From Terebella lapidaria (taxonomy: Eukaryota > Annelida > Polychaeta > Terebellida > Terebellidae), in the NCBI GenBank assembly GCA_949152475.1, contig OX424568.1, forward strand, positions 24,155,667 through 24,219,666: 64,000 nt of DNA, given 5' to 3'. Positions 62,689-64,000 of this stretch are shown piece after piece; position 1 is the stretch's first letter; every line of letters starts with the position of its first letter. The notes under the pieces are model-generated. The model saw only the letters and a program-made list of their open reading frames with translations, made no database searches and had not been told where the DNA came from. The position numbers and the translations under genes were made by a program.

Positions 62689-63640
62689 TAGGCCAAGGGC
62701 TAAGATAGGTTTTGGGACAATATATATTAGCTATTTTGGCCCGTGGCCTTGAAATTATGGTCACGGTCAAATCCAAAGTCATGAGAGTTGTCAGTTTATA
62801 TGAATACCTATACGTTGACAATTTATTACTAAGCTATAAATTCAGTGATAAGAAAGAAATCAGTCTTTGTGTCCTGTGACCTTGAAAATGAAATCCAAAT
62901 TCAAATTAAAGGCCACCAGAATATTCGGCATATATCATTTGCTGTATGTCCACAATAGAATTTTAAGTTGTAAATTTGATGATAAACAAGATATCATCCA
63001 AGTGGCTCTGTGAGACCTTGAAAATGAGGTCAGAGGTCAAATTCAAGGTCAAGATATTATATATATATTGTCCTGTGACTTTGAAGATGAGGTCAAAGGT
63101 CAAATATAAGGTCATCAGAATATTCGGCATATGTCATTTCCTATATGTTCACAATTGATTCCTAAGCTGTAAAGTCGATAGTGAGCGATATATTAGCCAT
63201 TTTGTGATGTCCCTGAAAATGAGGTCAAATTCAAGCAAGGATGTCAAATGCATACCTCATTTCCTATACGTCCACAATTTAGTCCCAAGCTGTAAAGTGG
63301 ATAAGCGAAATATTAGCTGTTTTGTTCTTTAACCTTGAAAAAAAATGATATAGTCCGAATATTTTTTTCAAGAATTTCGGACTATATCATTTCCTATATG
63401 TGCACAATTGATTCCGAAGCTGTAAAATCGATAATAAACGAGTTATTGGCTATTTTGTGCTCTGACCTTGGAATGAGGTCAAAGGTCAAATTCAAGGTCA
63501 TGAGAATAATCAGTATATATCATTTGATTCCTAGTCTCTAATCTCAATATTAAGTGAGATATTACAAATGTGTCCCATTATGAATCATAGGAGAATTTAA
63601 CATGGGAAAGTCCCATTTGGGACCCGTCGAGAAAATGAAA
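62689..63640 (-). mobile_element. tandem-repeat mobile element with AGGTCA half-sites, copy 3 (inverted)
   Basis: Inverted relative to copies 1 and 2. The tail complement (AAGGGCTAAGATAGGTTTTG) is at the left end and the left-flank complement (TCTCAATATTAAGTGAGATATT, AATTTAACATGGGAAA) at about 63540-63610. About six units lie between. Perfect AGGTCAAAGGTCA sites are at 63090-63102 and 63476-63488, and a DR1 with G spacer (AGGTCAGAGGTCA) at about 63028. Confidence 0.75.
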
Positions 63641-64000
63641 ATGGCCGCCACACTCAGACCGGCGATTCAGGGGCAATGAAACTTATACACATCACATAGG
63701 TATGTGAGGGCAATCTTCTGAAACAAAAATCTCAAATCTGTCTGAACCATTTTTGAGAAAATGGCCGCCAAATTCAGAAAATGGCTGTTTTTCGTTAAAA
63801 ATGGTCGCCATTTTGATAGAAATGCGAAAATCAAAAAGCAAAAAATACCCCCCTCTTGAAATATTTGTAGGTATTTGTGTGCAAAATTCCTGAAAGAACC
63901 GATCGTAAATTTAAAGATAAAAATGTGGACAGACGACGCCGACGCCGAAGACGGATGCAACGCCACGCCACGCTATTAGGTTATTGGACCATAGGTCCGG
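63641..64000. repeat. possible flank of copy 3 or another dispersed repeat
   Basis: Contains several ATGGCCGCC(A/C) and AAAATGG(C/T)(C/T)GCCA(T/A) repeats, then a CG-rich GACGACGCCGACGCCGAAGA segment, and runs to the window edge. It may be the continuation of the mobile element; no gene was found. Confidence 0.35.

Overview
The window is nuclear DNA of an animal, most likely a marine invertebrate (a deuterostome or lophotrochozoan; I cannot narrow it further). The reasons are GT-AG introns throughout, AT-rich non-coding DNA full of satellites and minisatellites, a multi-exon animal-type polyketide synthase, a patched-domain protein, an ABCG2-like half transporter, a Ty3/gypsy LTR retrotransposon and a Penelope-like reverse transcriptase scrap. 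There is no operon structure and no bacterial gene spacing.

Layout. 1-1.1 kb: array of a roughly 148-bp satellite. 1.56-2.6 kb: mobile element made of roughly 130-bp repeats that carry nuclear-receptor half-sites; related copies lie at 29.5-30.2 kb and 62.7-63.6 kb. 3.48-4.39 kb (-): single-coding-exon gene with an aerolysin/ETX-MTX2-like fold. 8.3, 26.1 and 44.6 kb: three copies of one fold-back MITE. 11.4-13.2 kb: 66-bp minisatellite. 13.5-23.0 kb (-): 18-exon patched-domain (PTCHD3-like) gene. 23.5-24.9 kb: roughly 20-bp minisatellite. 28.3-40.2 kb (+): polyketide synthase gene. 41.8-59.8 kb (+): 17-exon ABCG2-like gene, with a 12.5-kb retrotransposon in its tenth coding intron. 61.4-61.8 kb: reverse transcriptase remnant.

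How the genes may work together (inference). The patched-domain gene and the PKS gene are divergent, and the ABCG2-like gene starts 1.6 kb after the PKS stop. A PKS flanked by an RND-type permease and an ABC half transporter resembles the layout of a small biosynthesis-and-export locus. Co-regulation or a shared substrate cannot be shown from sequence alone.

Two observations stand out. (1) The retrotransposon (45194-57704) has intact gag and pol, LTRs of equal length with only two differences seen by eye, a perfect tRNA-Leu-type primer binding site and a 4-bp target duplication. It also has two extra genes after pol. Each encodes paired N-terminal zinc fingers, and each sits behind its own CCAAT/CACGTG/TATAAAA promoter module, with nearly identical spacing in the two. 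The LTR promoter has the same E-box plus TATA arrangement. (2) Four times in the two neighbouring transporter genes, a segment spanning an exon edge and its splice site has been tandemly duplicated into the intron, with periods of 42, 82, 114 and 123 bp. This leaves ladders of extra donors or acceptors.
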